From Panulirus ornatus (lineage: Eukaryota > Arthropoda > Malacostraca > Decapoda > Palinuridae), in contig NC_092286.1 of NCBI RefSeq assembly GCF_036320965.1, positions 28,279,677 through 28,343,676 on the forward strand: 64,000 nucleotides of DNA, in the 5' to 3' direction. The translations under genes were made by a program, and so were the position numbers. Below are positions 34,395 to 47,888 of this stretch, piece by piece; positions within the stretch are counted from its first letter, which is position 1, and each line of letters opens with the position of its first letter. The notes under the pieces were generated by a model. The model did no database searches, was not told where the DNA came from, and was given only the letters and a program-made list of their open reading frames with translations.

Positions 34395-35480
34395 CAGTGC
34401 CTCCCCCCATCACACAGACCACACTACTCCCCCCATCATCACACAGACCACACTACTCCCCCATCACACAGACCACACTACTCCCCCATCACACAGACCA
34501 CACTACTCCCCCATCACACAGACCACACTACTCCCCCATCACACAGACCACACTACTCCCCATCACACAGACCACACTACTCCCCCATCACACAGACCAC
34601 ACTACTCCCCATCACACAGACACACTCCCCCATCACACAGACCACACTACTCCCCCATCACACAGACCACACTACTCCCCCATCACACAGACCACACTAC
34701 TCCCCATCACACAGACCACACTACTCCCCCATCACACAGACCACACTACTCCCCCATCACACAGACCACACTACTCCCCCATCACACAGACCACACTACT
34801 CCCCCATCACACAAGACCACACTACTCCCCCCATCACACAGACCACACTACTCCCCCCATCACACAGACCACACTACTCCCCCATCACACAGACCACACT
34901 ACTCCCCCATCACACAGACCACACCACTACTCCCCATCACACAGACCACACTACTCCCCCATCACACAGACCACACTACTCCCCCATCACACAGACCACA
35001 CTACTCCCCCATCACACAGACCACACTACTCCCCCATCACACAGACCACACTACTCCTCCCATCACACAGACCACACTACTCCCCCATCACACAAGCCAC
35101 ACCACTACTCCCCCATCACACAGACCACACTACTCCCCCATCACACAGACCACACTACTCCCCCATCACACAGACCACACTACTTCCCCCATCACACAGA
35201 CCACACTACTCCCCCATCACACAGACCACACTACTCCTCCCATCACACAGACCACACTACTCCCCCATCACACAGACCACACTAAATTATCTCCCCCCCC
35301 ATCACACAGACCACACTACTCCCCCATCACACAGACCACACTACTCCCCCATCACACAGACAACTACTCCCCCATCACACAGACCACACTACTCCCCCAT
35401 CACACAGCACACTACGCCCCCCCATCACACAGACCACACTACTCCCCTCATCATCTCACAGACCACTACACTACTCCATC
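34395..35480. repeat. 25-bp minisatellite
   Basis: There are about 42 copies of ATCACACAGACCACACTACT plus CCCCC. The C-run varies from four to seven and causes the frame changes. Confidence 0.97.
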
Positions 35481-35935
35481 CCTCCCAGTACCCAGTTAAC
35501 CTCCCCCTCACACAGACCACACTACTCCCCCATCACACAGACCACACTACTCCCCCCATCACACAGACCACACCACTACTCCATCCCTCCCCAGTTAACC
35601 TCCCCCATCACACAGACCACACTACTCCCCCATCACACAGACCACACTACTCCCCCCCATCACACAGACCACACTACTCCCCCCATCACACAGACCACAC
35701 TACGTCCCCCCATCACACAGACCACACACTCCCCCCATCACACAGACCACACCACTACTCCATCCCTCCCCAGTTAACCTCCCCCATCACACAGACCACA
35801 CTACTCCCCCATCACACAGACCACACTACTCCCCCATCACACAGGCCACACCACTACCCCCCTCTCCAGTTAACCTCCCCCCCATCACAGGCCATACTAC
35901 TCCCCCCTCCCCCTTCTCCCCAGTTAACCTCCCCC
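35481..35935. repeat. 25-bp repeat nested in a longer unit
   Basis: The same 25-base units are here punctuated by CATCCCTCCCCAGTTAACCT about every 110-180 bases, so a second-order unit has formed at the right edge of the array. Confidence 0.88.
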
Positions 35936-36477
35936 CCAGCCCCCCATCACCACCAGCCATTACATAAAAGCGATGCAGGTGAGCGAACCCCATGCGGGTC
36001 TCTGCATATCCCCCCCATCCCTCTCCCGTGGTCCCCCGGTGTCTCCTTGCTACCTGGCGTGTCTCCCCGACCCTCCAGCGAAGCGCCACTTTCCGAAGAG
36101 AGAAGAGCAAGGAGTGACCAGGTCGCATCCTTCCAAAATAAAAGGCCTTTCAAACCCAGCAATGACGATGAACGAGGCGATGGGTGTGATGAACAGCTAG
36201 GGGAAGATAGGGGGGTTCAATGTGGACCAGCTGCCACAGACGGGGTTCGAACCCCACCCCCAGGGAATGCGTGGCGGACACTATAAAGGCCACAGCCTTC
36301 AATCGGGAACTGCGTTCACACCTGCGGGTCTGACTGGACCAGGCGATAAATCGCGCGTTCACAAGTGGCGAACGAATGTCATTACAATTTACCACTTTAT
36401 TAAAAATGTTTCCCCTCGCCTGCCTCCCCCGCCCCCACAGAAAACGGAAGACCCCCCCAGAGCGTGAACCCCGGCTC
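35936..36477. other. Unique stretch between arrays, no gene recognised
   Basis: It contains a T-arm-like word GGGGTTCGAACCCC at 36241-36254, possibly a tRNA-derived SINE remnant, and TATAAAGG at 36281. I cannot fold a tRNA around it and see no protein domain. Confidence 0.5.
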
Positions 36478-36703
36478 TGCCACATGACGTGTGAGGATAC
36501 AGACCTCTGCTGTACCACATGACGTGTGAGGATACAGACCTCTGCTGTACCACATGACGTGTGAGGATACAGACCTCTGCTGTACCACATGACGTGTGAG
36601 GATACAGACCTCTGCTGTACCACATGACGTGTGAGGATACAGACCTCTGCTGTACCACATGACGTGTGAGGATACAGACCTCTGCTGTACCACATGACGT
36701 GTG
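36478..36703. repeat. 35-bp minisatellite with TGACGTGT
   Basis: There are about 6.5 nearly identical copies of CACATGACGTGTGAGGATAC plus AGACCTCTGCTGTAC. Seven TGACGTGT words, a CRE/bZIP-like and ACGTG core, recur every 35 bases. Confidence 0.97.
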
Positions 36704-37404
36704 ACTGATGGAGGGAGGCGCATCATGCATCAACAGAAAACGGGGAGGGGTGGGTTGTTAAAAACAGAGAATTTTGAGCCAAGAAATACAATGTCCCGGG
36801 TTAATATATACTTGTGTACCTGGAAACAACTTTTTCTCTGCACATTGTCAACACAGCCAGCGTACGAGGCAATAGTAATGACTAATTCGATCACGAATCA
36901 CCAAGGAGGACGTTAATTACCCAATCACTCATTACGAAGAGGAACGTTCATTACCGCGCCATACAGACAACTCCCTTCTCCCACGAACGCTCATTCTTGC
37001 ATCAAACCACCGTCATTCTTTTAGGAAATATTAAGCAAAAGGAAAAGTCGGCGTGCCTTTACGTATTTCTCCCCACTCCTGTAAATTCGCATCAAAAATC
37101 CGGATATACGAATAATCCGCTTCTGAAGTCGATTTACCGAAGTTACGACGCTCATTCTAACGCCAAGTTGAAATGACGACCAAACACATCACCAAACAGA
37201 GTACAAGTGATCGATAAGAAACGAGAAATACGGTGATCCCGTGTCCCAAATAAAGTGACATGAGGACCAATGTCGTGTGTTGCGCGCACACACACACACA
37301 CGTGCAACAGGTGTGCTGGTGACCCTGAGGGGGGGGGGGGGGACATGCACCACCCAGCTCGGGACCTACTAAGGGGCTGGCCAGCCCCAGCGAAGGAGGA
37401 CAGA
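36704..37404. other. Unique stretch, no gene recognised
   Basis: This is ordinary-looking sequence with a short CA run (37287-37302) and a 14-base G-run near 37330. Small open frames have no recognisable domain. Confidence 0.5.
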
Positions 37405-38862
37405 GGACCGAGGGAGCACGGAACAAAGATTAGACGAGGGAACACGGAACAAAGATTAGACGAGGGAACACGGAACAAAGATTAGACGAGGGAACACGGA
37501 ACAAAGATTAGACGAGGGAACACGGAACAACGATTAGACGAGGGAACACGGAACAAAGATTAGACGAGGGAACACGGAACAACGATTAGACGAAGGAACA
37601 CGGAACAAAGATTAGACGAGGGAACACGGAACAAAGATTAGACGAGGGAACACGGAACAACGATTAGACGAGGGAACACGGAACAACGATTAGACGAGGG
37701 AACACGGAACAAAGATTAGACGAGGGAACACGGAACAAAGATTAGACGAGGGAACACGGAACAACGATTAGACGAGGGAACACGGAACAAAGATTAGACG
37801 AGGGAACACGGAACAACGATTAGACGAGGGAACACGGAACAACGATTAGACGAGGGAACACGGAACAAAGATTAGACGAGGGAACACGGAACAACGATTA
37901 GACGAGGGAACACGGAACAACGATTAGACGAAGGAACACGGAACAACGATTAGACGAGGGAACACGGAACAAAGATTAGACGAGGGAACACGGAACAACG
38001 ATTAGACGAGGGAACACGGAACAAAGATTAGACGAGGGAACACGGAACAAAGATTAGACGAGGGAACACGGAACAACGATTAGACGAGGGAACACGGAAC
38101 AACGATTAGACGAGGGAACACGGAACAAAGATTAGACGAGGGAACACGGAACAACGATTAGACGAGGGAACACGGAACAACGATTAGACGAGGGAACACG
38201 GAACAAAGACTTGACGAGGGAACACGGTACAACGATTAGACGGGGGAACACGGTACAACGACTAGACGAGGGAACACGGTACAACGATTAGACGAGGGAA
38301 CACGGAACAAAGATTAGACGAGGGAACACGGTACAACGATTAGACGAGGGAACACGGTACAAAGATTAGACGAGGGAACACGGAACAAAGATTAGACGAG
38401 GGAACACGGAACAAAGATTAGACGAGGGAACACGGAACAAAGATTAGACGAGGGAACACGGAACAACGATTAGACGAGGGAACACGGAACAACGATTAGA
38501 CGAGGGAACACGGAACAACGATTAGACGAGGGAACACGGAACAAAGATTAGACGAGGGAACACGGAACAAAGATTAGACGAGGGAACACGGAACAACGAT
38601 TAGACGAGGGAACACGGAACAAAGATTAGACGAGGGAACACGGAACAACGATTAGACGAGGGAACACGGAACAACGATTAGACGAGGGAACACGGAACAA
38701 AGATTAGACGAGGGAAGACGGAATAACGATTAGACGAGGGAACACGGAACAAAGATTAGACGAGGGAACACGGAACAAAGATTAGACGAGGGAACACGGA
38801 ACAAAGATTAGACGAGGGAACACGGAACAAAGATTAGACGAGGGAACACGGTACAACGATTT
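37405..38862. repeat. 26-bp minisatellite
   Basis: There are about 56 copies of GAGGGAACACGGAACAAAGA plus TTAGAC. The main variation is AAAGATT versus AACGATT, mixed without an obvious order; GGTACAACG variants cluster at 38220-38350. Its core reappears in the 28-bp array at 41586. Confidence 0.98.
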
Positions 38863-38902
38863 TCATATTGATCAAGCCACGATTTCCCCACACAGGAGTA
38901 CT

Positions 38903-38919
38903 GGGGGGGGGGGGGGGGG
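38903..38919. repeat. 17-base G homopolymer
   Basis: This is an uninterrupted G-run in unique sequence; its length is likely unreliable in any assembly. Confidence 0.9.
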
Positions 38920-39351
38920 TTCGAGGCCAGGTGTGGCAATCCTCATTGGAATGAGGTCAATAAGATAAGGTCCTTGGGTCATCGCTGATAAGAGCCGTAC
39001 ATAAGGTTAAGGGTGTGTGTGTGTGTGTGTGTGTCTTCTCCTCGTATCATTTATCTTGAAACACCTGTTGTTTACACAGGGCAATGTCGGCTGGTTTGGG
39101 CTGGCTACACTTTGACCCTTGTGGCCCTTAACAACGCTTGGCCCGAGGTCAAATCACACCCCCACCCCACCCCACGAAACCCTAACCCTGGTGACCTGAT
39201 ATGACCTGACCTGACCCCTGCACCCACTCCCATCACTCAGTGAATACACACGGCCTTTGTGGAGGGAATGTGGCTGTCCCATAAGTGGGTGTGTGGGTGG
39301 TGTGTGTGTGTGTGTGTGTGGATGTGTGGGTGGGTGGGTGTGGGTGGGTGG
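38920..39351. other. Unique stretch, no gene recognised
   Basis: It contains (GT)n at 39014-39034, GACCTGATATGACCTGACCT near 39191-39210, and GT/GGGT runs at 39300-39350. Confidence 0.5.
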
Positions 39352-40990
39352 GTGCTGTGTTGTGTGGAGTGTCTGCTGTGTGGCTGTGTTGTGTGGAGTG
39401 TCAGCTGTGGTGTGTGGAGTGTCTGCTGTGTTGTGTGGTGTCTGCTGTGATGTGTGGAGTGTCTGCTGTGTTGTGTGGAGTGTCTGCTGTGTGGCTATGT
39501 TGTGTGGAGTGTCTGCTGTGTGGCTGTGTTGTGTGGAGTGTCTGTTGTGTTGTGTGGTGTCTGCTGTGTTGTGTGGAGTGTCTGCTGTGTTGTGTGGAGT
39601 GTCTGCTGTGCTGTGTGGAGTGTCTGCTGTGTGGCTATGTTGTGTGGAGTGTCTGCTGTGTGGCTGTGTGTGGAGTGTCTGCTGTGTGGCTATGTTGTGT
39701 GGAGTGTCTGCTGTGTGGCTGTGTTGTGTGCACTGTCTACTGTGTGGCTATGTTGTGTGGAGTGTCTGCTGTGTGGCTGTGTTGTGTGGAGTGTCTGCAG
39801 TGTGGCTGTGTTGTGTGGAGTGTCTGCTGTGTGGCTGTGTTGTGTTTAGTGTCTGCTGTGTTGTGTGGAGTGTCTGCTGTGTGGCTGTGTTGTGTGGAGT
39901 GTCTGCTGTGTGGCTGTGTTGTGTGGAGTGTCTGCAGTGTGGCTGTGTTGTGTGGAGTGTCTGCTGTGTGGCTGTTTGTGGAGTGTCTGCTGTGTGGCTA
40001 TGTTGTGTGGAGTGTCTGCTGTGTGGCTGTGTTGTGTGGAGTGTCTGCTGTGTTGTGTGGAGTGTCTGCTGTGTTGCGTGGAGTGTCTGCTGTGTGGCTG
40101 TGTTGTGTGGAGTGTCTACTGTGTTGTGTGGTGTCTGCTGTGTTGTGTGGAGTGTCTGCTGTGTTGTGTGGAGTGTCTGCTATGTTGTGTGGAGTGTCTG
40201 CTGTGTGGCTATGTTGTGTGGAGTGTCTGCTGTGTGGCTATGTTGTGTGGAGTGTCTGCTGTGTGGCTGTGTTGTGTGGAGTGTCTGCTGTGTGGCTATG
40301 TTGTGTGGAGTGTCTGCTGTGTTGTGTGGAGTGTCTGCTGTGTTGTGTGGAGTGTCTGCTGTGCTGTGTGGAGTGTCTGCTGTGTTGTGTGGAGTGTCTG
40401 CTGTGTGGCTGTGTTGTGTGGAGTGTCTGCTGTGTTGTGTGGAGTGTCTGCTCTGTTGCGTGGAGTGTCTGCTGTGTTGTGTGGAGTGTCTGCTGTGTTG
40501 TGTGGAGTGTCTGCTGTGTTGTGTGGAGTGTCTGCTGTGTGGCTCTGTTGTGTGGAGTGTCTGCTGTGTGGCTATGTTGTGTGGAGTGTCTGCTGTGTGG
40601 CTGTGTTGTGTGGAGTGTCTGCTGTGTGGAGTGTCTGCTGTGTTGTGTGGAGTGTCTGCTGTGTGGCTGTGCTGTGTGGAGTGTCTGCTGTGTGGCTATG
40701 TTGTGTGGAGTGTCTGCTGTGTGGCTGTGTTGTGTGGAGTGTCTGCTGTGTGGAGTGTCTGCTTTGTTGTGTGGAGTGTCTGCTTTGTTGTGTGGAGTGT
40801 CTGCTATGTTGTGTGGAGTGTCTGCTGTGTGGCTGTGTTGTGTGGAGTGTCTGCTGTGTGGCTGTGTTGTGTGGAGTGTCTGCTGTGTGGCTGTGTTGTG
40901 TGGAGTGTCTGCTGTGTGGAGTGTCTGCTATGTTGTGTGGAGTGTCTGCTGTGTGGCTGTGTTGTGTGGAGTGTCTGCTGTGTTGTGCCA
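39352..40990. repeat. 21/29-bp GT-rich minisatellite
   Basis: Units of GTGTGGAGTGTCTGCTGTGT(T) (21 bases) mix with units that insert GGCTGTGTT (29 bases). All plus-strand frames are open because the unit has no TAA, TAG or TGA, producing cysteine-rich V-W-S-V-C-C-V frames up to ~700 codons that I do not consider genes. Confidence 0.97.
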
Positions 40991-41437
40991 CGTCTCCACG
41001 TAGGTCATCCGACCTATTTTTCCCCCCCATCTCTGCACGTCGGTCTGCAATTACCCCATTTCCCCTCCTTCCCTCCCATCACCAACCACCCTTCCTCTTC
41101 CTTCCTTCCATCCTCCTTCCCACGTCTCCCATCTCCCACGTCTCCCATTTCTCACGGCTCTGTGTCCATGATGGTGATGGTGATGGTAATCTCCTTCATG
41201 AACTGGACCATTTCCACACAACCCTTTCTCATGAGTTGCCTCCCCTTCCTCACATCTCATAACCCCCCATCACTTCTCCCTCACTCCCCTTCCCTCTCAT
41301 CCCCATCTCACCTTCTCATAACCCCTCACCCATTCCCTCCCTCCCATCTCTAGACCCTGTCCATGTATAGGAGGGAGGCCACCCATTTCCTTGACCGTAA
41401 TTCTGACCTGTGTACGTATGTGTACATTAGCCATGGT

Positions 41438-41495
<58 letters not shown>

Positions 41496-41585
41496 ACACA
41501 CCCTCCAATACGGCGCTGGGTCAGTCCATTTCCTGGAGAGGGGAGGTCATTGTCGACGGCCACAGTCACCAAAGCCGCCTGCTAG
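40991..41585. other. Pyrimidine-rich unique stretch with (CA)n
   Basis: 41030-41345 is CT-rich low-complexity sequence; (CA)n occupies 41439-41493. No gene is recognised. Confidence 0.6.
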
Positions 41586-42655
41586 GATGCAGAGTGAAGG
41601 AACACGGCACAAGGATGCAGAGTGAAGGAACACGGCACAAGGATGCAGAGTGAAGGAACACGGCACAAGGATGCAGAGTGAAGGAATACGGTACAAGGAT
41701 GCAGAGCGAAGTGAACACGGCACAAGGATGCAGAGTAAAGGAACACGGCACAAGGATGCAGAGTGAAGGAACACGGCACAAGGATGCAGAGCGAAGGAAT
41801 ACGGCACAAGGATGCAGAGTGAAGGAATACGGTACAAGGATGCAGAGCGAAGTGAACACGGCACAAGGATGCAGAGTAAAGGAACACGGCACAAGGATGC
41901 AGAGTGAAGGAACACGGCACATGGATGCAGAGTGAAGGAACACGGCACATGGATGCAGAGTGAAGTGAACACGGCACAAGGATGCAGAGTGAAGTGAACA
42001 CGGCACAAGGACGCAGAGCGAAGTGAACACGGCACAAGGATGCAGAGTGAAGTGAACACGGCACAAGGACGCAGAGCGAAGTGAACACGGCACAAGGATG
42101 CGGAGTGAAGGAACACGGCACAAGGATGCAGAGCGATGGAACACGGCACAAGGATGCAGAGCGATGGAACACGGCACAAGGATGCAGAGAGAAGTGAACA
42201 CTGCACAAGGATGCAGAGCGATGGAACATGGCACAAGGATGCCGAGAGAAGTGAACACGGCACAAAGATGCAGAGGGAAGGAACACGGCACATGGATGCA
42301 GAGCGAAGGAACACGGCACAAGGATGCAGAGTGATGGAACGCGGCACAAGGATGCAGAGTGAAGGAACACGGCACAAGGATGCAGAGTGAAGGAACACGG
42401 CACAAGGATGCAGAGCGAAGGAACACGGCACAAGGATGCAGAGTGAAGGAACACAGCACATGGATGCAGAATGAAGGAACACGGCACAAGGATGCAGAGC
42501 GAAGGAACACGGCACAAGGATGCAGAGCGAAGGAATACGGCACAAGGATGCAGAGCGAAGGAATACGGTACAAGGATGCAGAGTGAAGGAACACGGCACA
42601 AGGATGCAGAGTGAAGGAACACGGCACAAGGATGCAGAGCGAAGGAATACGGGAA
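41586..42655. repeat. 28-bp minisatellite
   Basis: There are about 38 copies of GATGCAGAGTGAAGGAACAC plus GGCACAAG. GAAGTGAACAC variants are 29 bases, and several adjoining GCGATGGAAC variants form local clusters. The unit lacks stops, so overlapping frames of ~360 codons open on the minus strand; not coding. Confidence 0.97.
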
Positions 42656-42677
42656 GGCGTCATCTACATACAAAGAC

Positions 42678-42679
<2 letters not shown>

Positions 42680-42734
<55 letters not shown>
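42680..42734. repeat. (GT)n microsatellite
   Basis: This is a pure GT run after the 28-bp array. Confidence 0.98.
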
Positions 42735-42735
<1 letters not shown>

Positions 42736-43145
42736 CCTTCTTCCTCTGCCACAGCCAAGGCTGAGCGGGTGCAGCTCACAAACCCACCCCCCAACCCACC
42801 CCTCGTGGTGGGGGTGAAACCCACCCACCCACCCACCCACCCCTCGCGGAGTGGTGGGGGAGGGGTGGGCTGGGGTGGTCTGGGGGGGATGACCCACCCG
42901 TCCATAGATGCACCCGGCGGCCACCCGGGGCGCTGCCCACCTTGACCCACTTCCATACTGACCCACCCCACCACTACCCACCACACACCCCGGGGGGCGC
43001 CCCGTAGCCTGGCAACCAAGATCTGTTGAGATTCGAACCCGGTACACACTGCCACAACGCTTCCTTCATCATGAATGTGCGAACGAATGAATGAAGGAAC
43101 GAATGAACGAATGAACGAACGAAACCACTTTCCCAGTAGAGCGTT
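42735..43145. other. GC-rich spacer with a tRNA-like box
   Basis: CCCACC/GGTGGG runs at 42780-42970 are self-complementary. AGATTCGAACCCGG at 43029-43042 resembles a tRNA T-arm (minus strand GGGTTCGAATCT). (GAAC/GAAT)n lies at 43078-43122. No gene is seen. Confidence 0.5.
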
Positions 43146-43630
43146 CGAATGATCTGGTGCGTGAATGAAGTGAGAGAAGCAAGCACTATTCCTGCTCTTT
43201 GTGTGAAAGAACTGAAAGAAGCCAGCACTATCTCTCCTGTCGGTGTGAATGAAGTGAAAGCCAGCACTATAGCACTACGCCTCCTGTCGGTGTGAATGAA
43301 GTGAAAGAAGCCAGCACTATGCCTCCTGTCGATGTGAATGAAGTGAAAGAAGCCAGCACTATGCCTCCTGTCGATGTGAATGAAGTGAAAGAAGCCAGCA
43401 CTACGCCTCCTGTCGGTGTGAATGAAGTGAAAGAAGCGAGCAGTATGCCTCCTGTCGGTGTGAATGAAGTGAAAGAAGCGAGCAGTATGCCTCCTGTCGG
43501 TGTGAATGAAGCGACAAAAGCCAGCACCACGCATTCTCAGTGCGAATGAAGTGAAAGAAGCAACCACTAACACCCACCATCCCACACCCCATAATACTCT
43601 CCGTGTGAATGAAGTGAGAGAAACCAGCCG
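43146..43630. repeat. 42-bp minisatellite
   Basis: There are about 11 copies of CTCCTGTCGGTGTGAATGAA plus GTGAAAGAAGCCAGCACTATGC. Flanking units are diverged and the central ones are nearly identical. The plus frame reads V-N-E-V-K-E-A-S-T; length 42 keeps it open. Confidence 0.96.
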
Positions 43631-43717
43631 TGTGCCTTCACTCGGGGGACATGACTGCCTTCAGTCACCCCAGCCACGGGCGGCGGTTCCGTACGCGTCT
43701 CTCTCTCTCTCGTGAAC

Positions 43718-43820
<103 letters not shown>

Positions 43821-45715
43821 TATACTTTGTCGCTGTCTCCCGCGTTTGCGAGGTAGCGCAAGGAAACAGACGAAAGAAATGCCCCCCCCCCCCCCATACA
43901 CATGTATATACATACGTCCACACACGCAAATATACATACCTACACAGCTTTCCATGGTTTACCCCAGACGCTTCACATGCCTTGATTCAATCCACTGACA
44001 GCACGTCAACCCCGGTATACCACATCGCTCCAATTCACTCTGTTCCTTGCCCTTCTTTCACCCTCCTGCATGTTCAGGCCCCGATCACACAAAATCTTTT
44101 TCACTCCATCTTTCCACCTCCAATTTGGTCTCCCTCTTCTCCTTGTTCCCTCCACCTCCGACACATATTCCTCTTGGTCAATCTTTCCTCACTCATTCTC
44201 TCCATGTGACCAAACCATTTCAAAACACCCTCTTCTGCTCTCTCAACCACGCTCTTTTTATTTCCACACATCTCTCTTACCCTTACGTTACTCACTCGAT
44301 CAAACCACCTCACACCACACATTGTCCTCAAACATCTCATTTCCAGCACATCCATCCTCCTGCGCACAACTCTATCCATAGCCCACGCCTCGCAACCATA
44401 CAACATTGTTGGAACCACTATTCCTTCAAACATACCCATTTTTGCTTTCCGAGATAATGTTCTCGACTTCCAAACATTCTTCAATGATCTCAGAATTTTC
44501 GCCCCCTCCCCCACCCTATGATCCACTTCCGCTTCCATGGTTCCATCCGCTGCCAGATCCACTCCCAGATATCTAAAACACTTCACTTCCTCCAGTTTTT
44601 CTCCATTCAAACTCACCTCCCAATTGACTTGACCCTCAACCCTACTGTACCTAATAACCTTGCTCTTATTCACATTTACTCTTAACTTTCTTCTTTCACA
44701 CACTTTACCAAACTCAGTCACCAGCTACTGCAGTTTCTCACATGAATCAGCCACCAGCGCTGTATCATCAGCGAACAACAACTGACTCACTTCCCAAGCT
44801 CTCTCATCCCCAACAGACTTCATACTTGCCCCTCTTTCCAAAACTCTTGCATTTACCTCCCTAACAACCCCATCCATAAACAAATTAAACAACCATGGAG
44901 ACATCACACACCCCTGCCGCAAACCTACATTCACTGAGAAACAATCACTTTCCTCTCTTCCTACACGTACACATGCCTTACATCCTCGATAAAAACTTTT
45001 CACTGCTTCTAACAACTTTCCTCCCACACCATATATTCTTAATACCTTCCACAGAGCATCTCTATCAACTCTTATCATATGCCTTCTCCAGATCCATAAA
45101 TGCTACATACAAATCCATTTGCTTTTCTAAGTATTTCTCACATACATTCTTCAAAGCAAACACCTGATCCACACATCCTCTACCACTTCTGAAACCACAC
45201 TGCTCTTCCCCAATCTGATGCTCTGTACATGCCTTCACCCTCTCAATCAATACCCTCCCATATAATTTACCAGGAATACTCAACAAACTTATACCTCTGT
45301 AATTTGAGCACTCACTCTTATCCCCTTTGCCTTTGTACAATGGCACTATGCACGCATTCCGCCAATCCTCAGGCACCTCACCATGAGTCATACATACATT
45401 AAATAACCTTACCAACCAGTCAACAATACAGTCACCCCCTTTTTTAATAAATTCCACTGCAATACCATCCAAACCTGCTGCCTTGCCGGCTTTCATCTTC
45501 CGCAAAGCTTTCACTACCTCTTCTCTGTTTACCAAATCATTTTCCCTAACCCTCTCACTTTGCACACCACCTCGACCAAAACACCCTATATCTGCCACTC
45601 TATCATCAAACACATTCAACAAACCTTCGAAATACTCACTCCATCTCCTTCTCACATCACCACTACTTGTTATCACCTCCCCATTTGCGCCCTTCACTGA
45701 AGTTCCCATTTGTTC

Positions 45716-45718
<3 letters not shown>
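43821..45718 (-). mobile_element. LINE copy, longest in the window, RT core with frameshifts
   Basis: On the minus strand it runs from a region before RT (RRRWSEYFEGLLNVF) through LRKMKAGKAAGLDGIAVEF, VPLYKGKG..CSNYRGISLL, GEEQCGFRSGRG, the first catalytic aspartate region VAFMDLEKAYD, LRQGCVMSPWLFNLF, the second catalytic box LFADDTALVA, and the C-terminal KWFGHMERMSEERLTKR. It has a frameshift between LEKAYD and IRVDRDALW (about 45070), a nonsense codon just after the second catalytic box (about 44726, AAG changed to TAG), and a frameshift near the end. No endonuclease domain is present. The 3' UTR ends in the hairpin at ~43830-43865. Clade guess: RTE-like. Confidence 0.88.

Positions 45719-45793
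<75 letters not shown>
45719..45793. repeat. (TA)n microsatellite
   Basis: This TA run joins the 5' side of the LINE remnant to a fold-back arm. Confidence 0.98.
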
Positions 45794-45795
<2 letters not shown>

Positions 45796-45935
45796 CTATG
45801 AGTCCACGGGGGAAAATGAAACACGACAAGTTGCCAAGTGCACTTTCGTGTAATAATCATCATCATCATCAGGGGAGACACAAGAGAGAAATATGAAAGT
45901 CAGTTGATATACATCGAAGAGACGTAGCTAGGACG

Positions 45936-45938
<3 letters not shown>
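45794..45938. mobile_element. Single left arm of a fold-back element
   Basis: TTCCTATGAGTCCACGGGGG, then AAACACGACAAGTTGCCAAG, CACTTTCGTGTAATAATCAT and GTCAGTTGATATACATCGAA. It is the longer subtype also seen at 13350, and it is cut before the palindrome centre, where (TA)n begins. Confidence 0.8.

Positions 45939-46014
<76 letters not shown>
45939..46014. repeat. (TA)n microsatellite
   Basis: This pure TA run replaces the missing half of the fold-back element. Confidence 0.98.
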
Positions 46015-46745
<731 letters not shown>

Positions 46746-46784
46746 GAAATATATACATATATATATTATCATTACTATCATTAT

Positions 46785-47015
46785 ACTTAATGGCTGTTTC
46801 TCGCGTCAGCGAGGTAGCGCCAGGAAACAGACGAAGAATGTCGCCCATCCACTCATATATATATATATATATCAACGGCCACACACGCACATATACATAC
46901 CAACATATACACACACACACATATACGCAGATATATCCATATTTACCCCTGTACATGGTTCTACTGGCTTGCCTTCATCCATTCCCGTCGCCACCCCTCC
47001 ACACAGGAAATGGGG
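46785..47015 (-). mobile_element. LINE 3'-tail remnant
   Basis: In reverse orientation it carries the hairpin (GCGTCAGCGAGGTAGCGCCA on the plus strand), ACAGACGAAGAATG, a TA/CA-rich segment, and CTACTGGCTTGCCTTCATCC, which correspond to the 3' UTR of the LINE at 22384. The reverse transcriptase part is missing. Confidence 0.7.
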
Positions 47016-47888
47016 GTGGTGCACTAAGAAGGTCTTTGTAACTTTGTAAGTTCTCAAAAGTCCATCATATCCAAGTGATGGTTTACCATTGGCCTCGACC
47101 TGGGCCATGTATGGTGACAAGTAAGTTTGAAAGGGTAAGGTCAATATATGTATATGTGGAACGTGTCAAAGGCTCACAAGCCAGTCTGGACCACAAAATC
47201 TCTCCTTACGACGACATAGGTAAAGTGTTCCAAAGCTTAACCGCGCAAGGAAAGAAGTAAACATTGGAACAGTCTACCCCTTTGTGTTGCTGATGGCCAC
47301 ACAATCGTTGTGTGTCGCTCAAGAGGGGGGGGGGGGTGTCTCTCTTAAACATGTCGGTGGAAACTCTTTGGCTGGTTGCAAATAAGGGCGCTCAGGGGAT
47401 CCGCGAGATGATTCCAAAGTTGACAAGTGCATTTTCGCAAGAGACTCACTCCCTCAGCATCTCTGCTGGTGTGTGGGGTAGCGGCAGTTCACCTGGGAGT
47501 GTGACGGGGTTAATCTTATATGATAAACGGGTTGGAGGTGGACAGAAATGCTAAGAGTAGGAGGTGGAAGGGAAGATGTTACAATGGCATTGGCTGTGCT
47601 GGGTCGTGGGAAGGCGTATAGCCAACCCACTATGTTGGTGGCGTGTCACTTTGAGAAGAATTTCACGACAGACACAGTGGAAGAGACGCACACACAAGTG
47701 GCTAGACCTTAATAAGAGCACAAAGAGAAAGGGCGAAATAATAATAAACCCCCAACACTGCTGCGGAAGGCGGGTAAGGCAAGTTGTCCAACGGTACTGG
47801 GAGGGGAACTGATTCATTTGGACTCCACTTCTGTCCGGTGTTTAAGAGCTGATAACTTCCCACAGGTTAAGAGTCGTAAGCCACACAC
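47016..47888. other. Unique stretch, no gene recognised
   Basis: It contains fragmentary open frames but no domain I recognise. 47100-47480 has the look of a decayed interspersed repeat, but no second copy lies in the window. Confidence 0.45.

Noticed and set aside
36235..36260. tRNA gene suggested by GGGGTTCGAACCCC
   Set aside because: No acceptor stem or anticodon arm can be placed around it; at most a SINE remnant. The same holds for the box at 43029-43042.
37405..38862. Possible CRISPR array because of short regular repeats
   Set aside because: No unique spacers; the repeats are contiguous. The window is eukaryotic.
39257..41353. Cysteine-rich frame of ~700 codons that might look like a metallothionein- or keratin-associated-like protein
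   Set aside because: It is a translated GT-rich minisatellite, and the overlapping frames give equally long cysteine-rich products.
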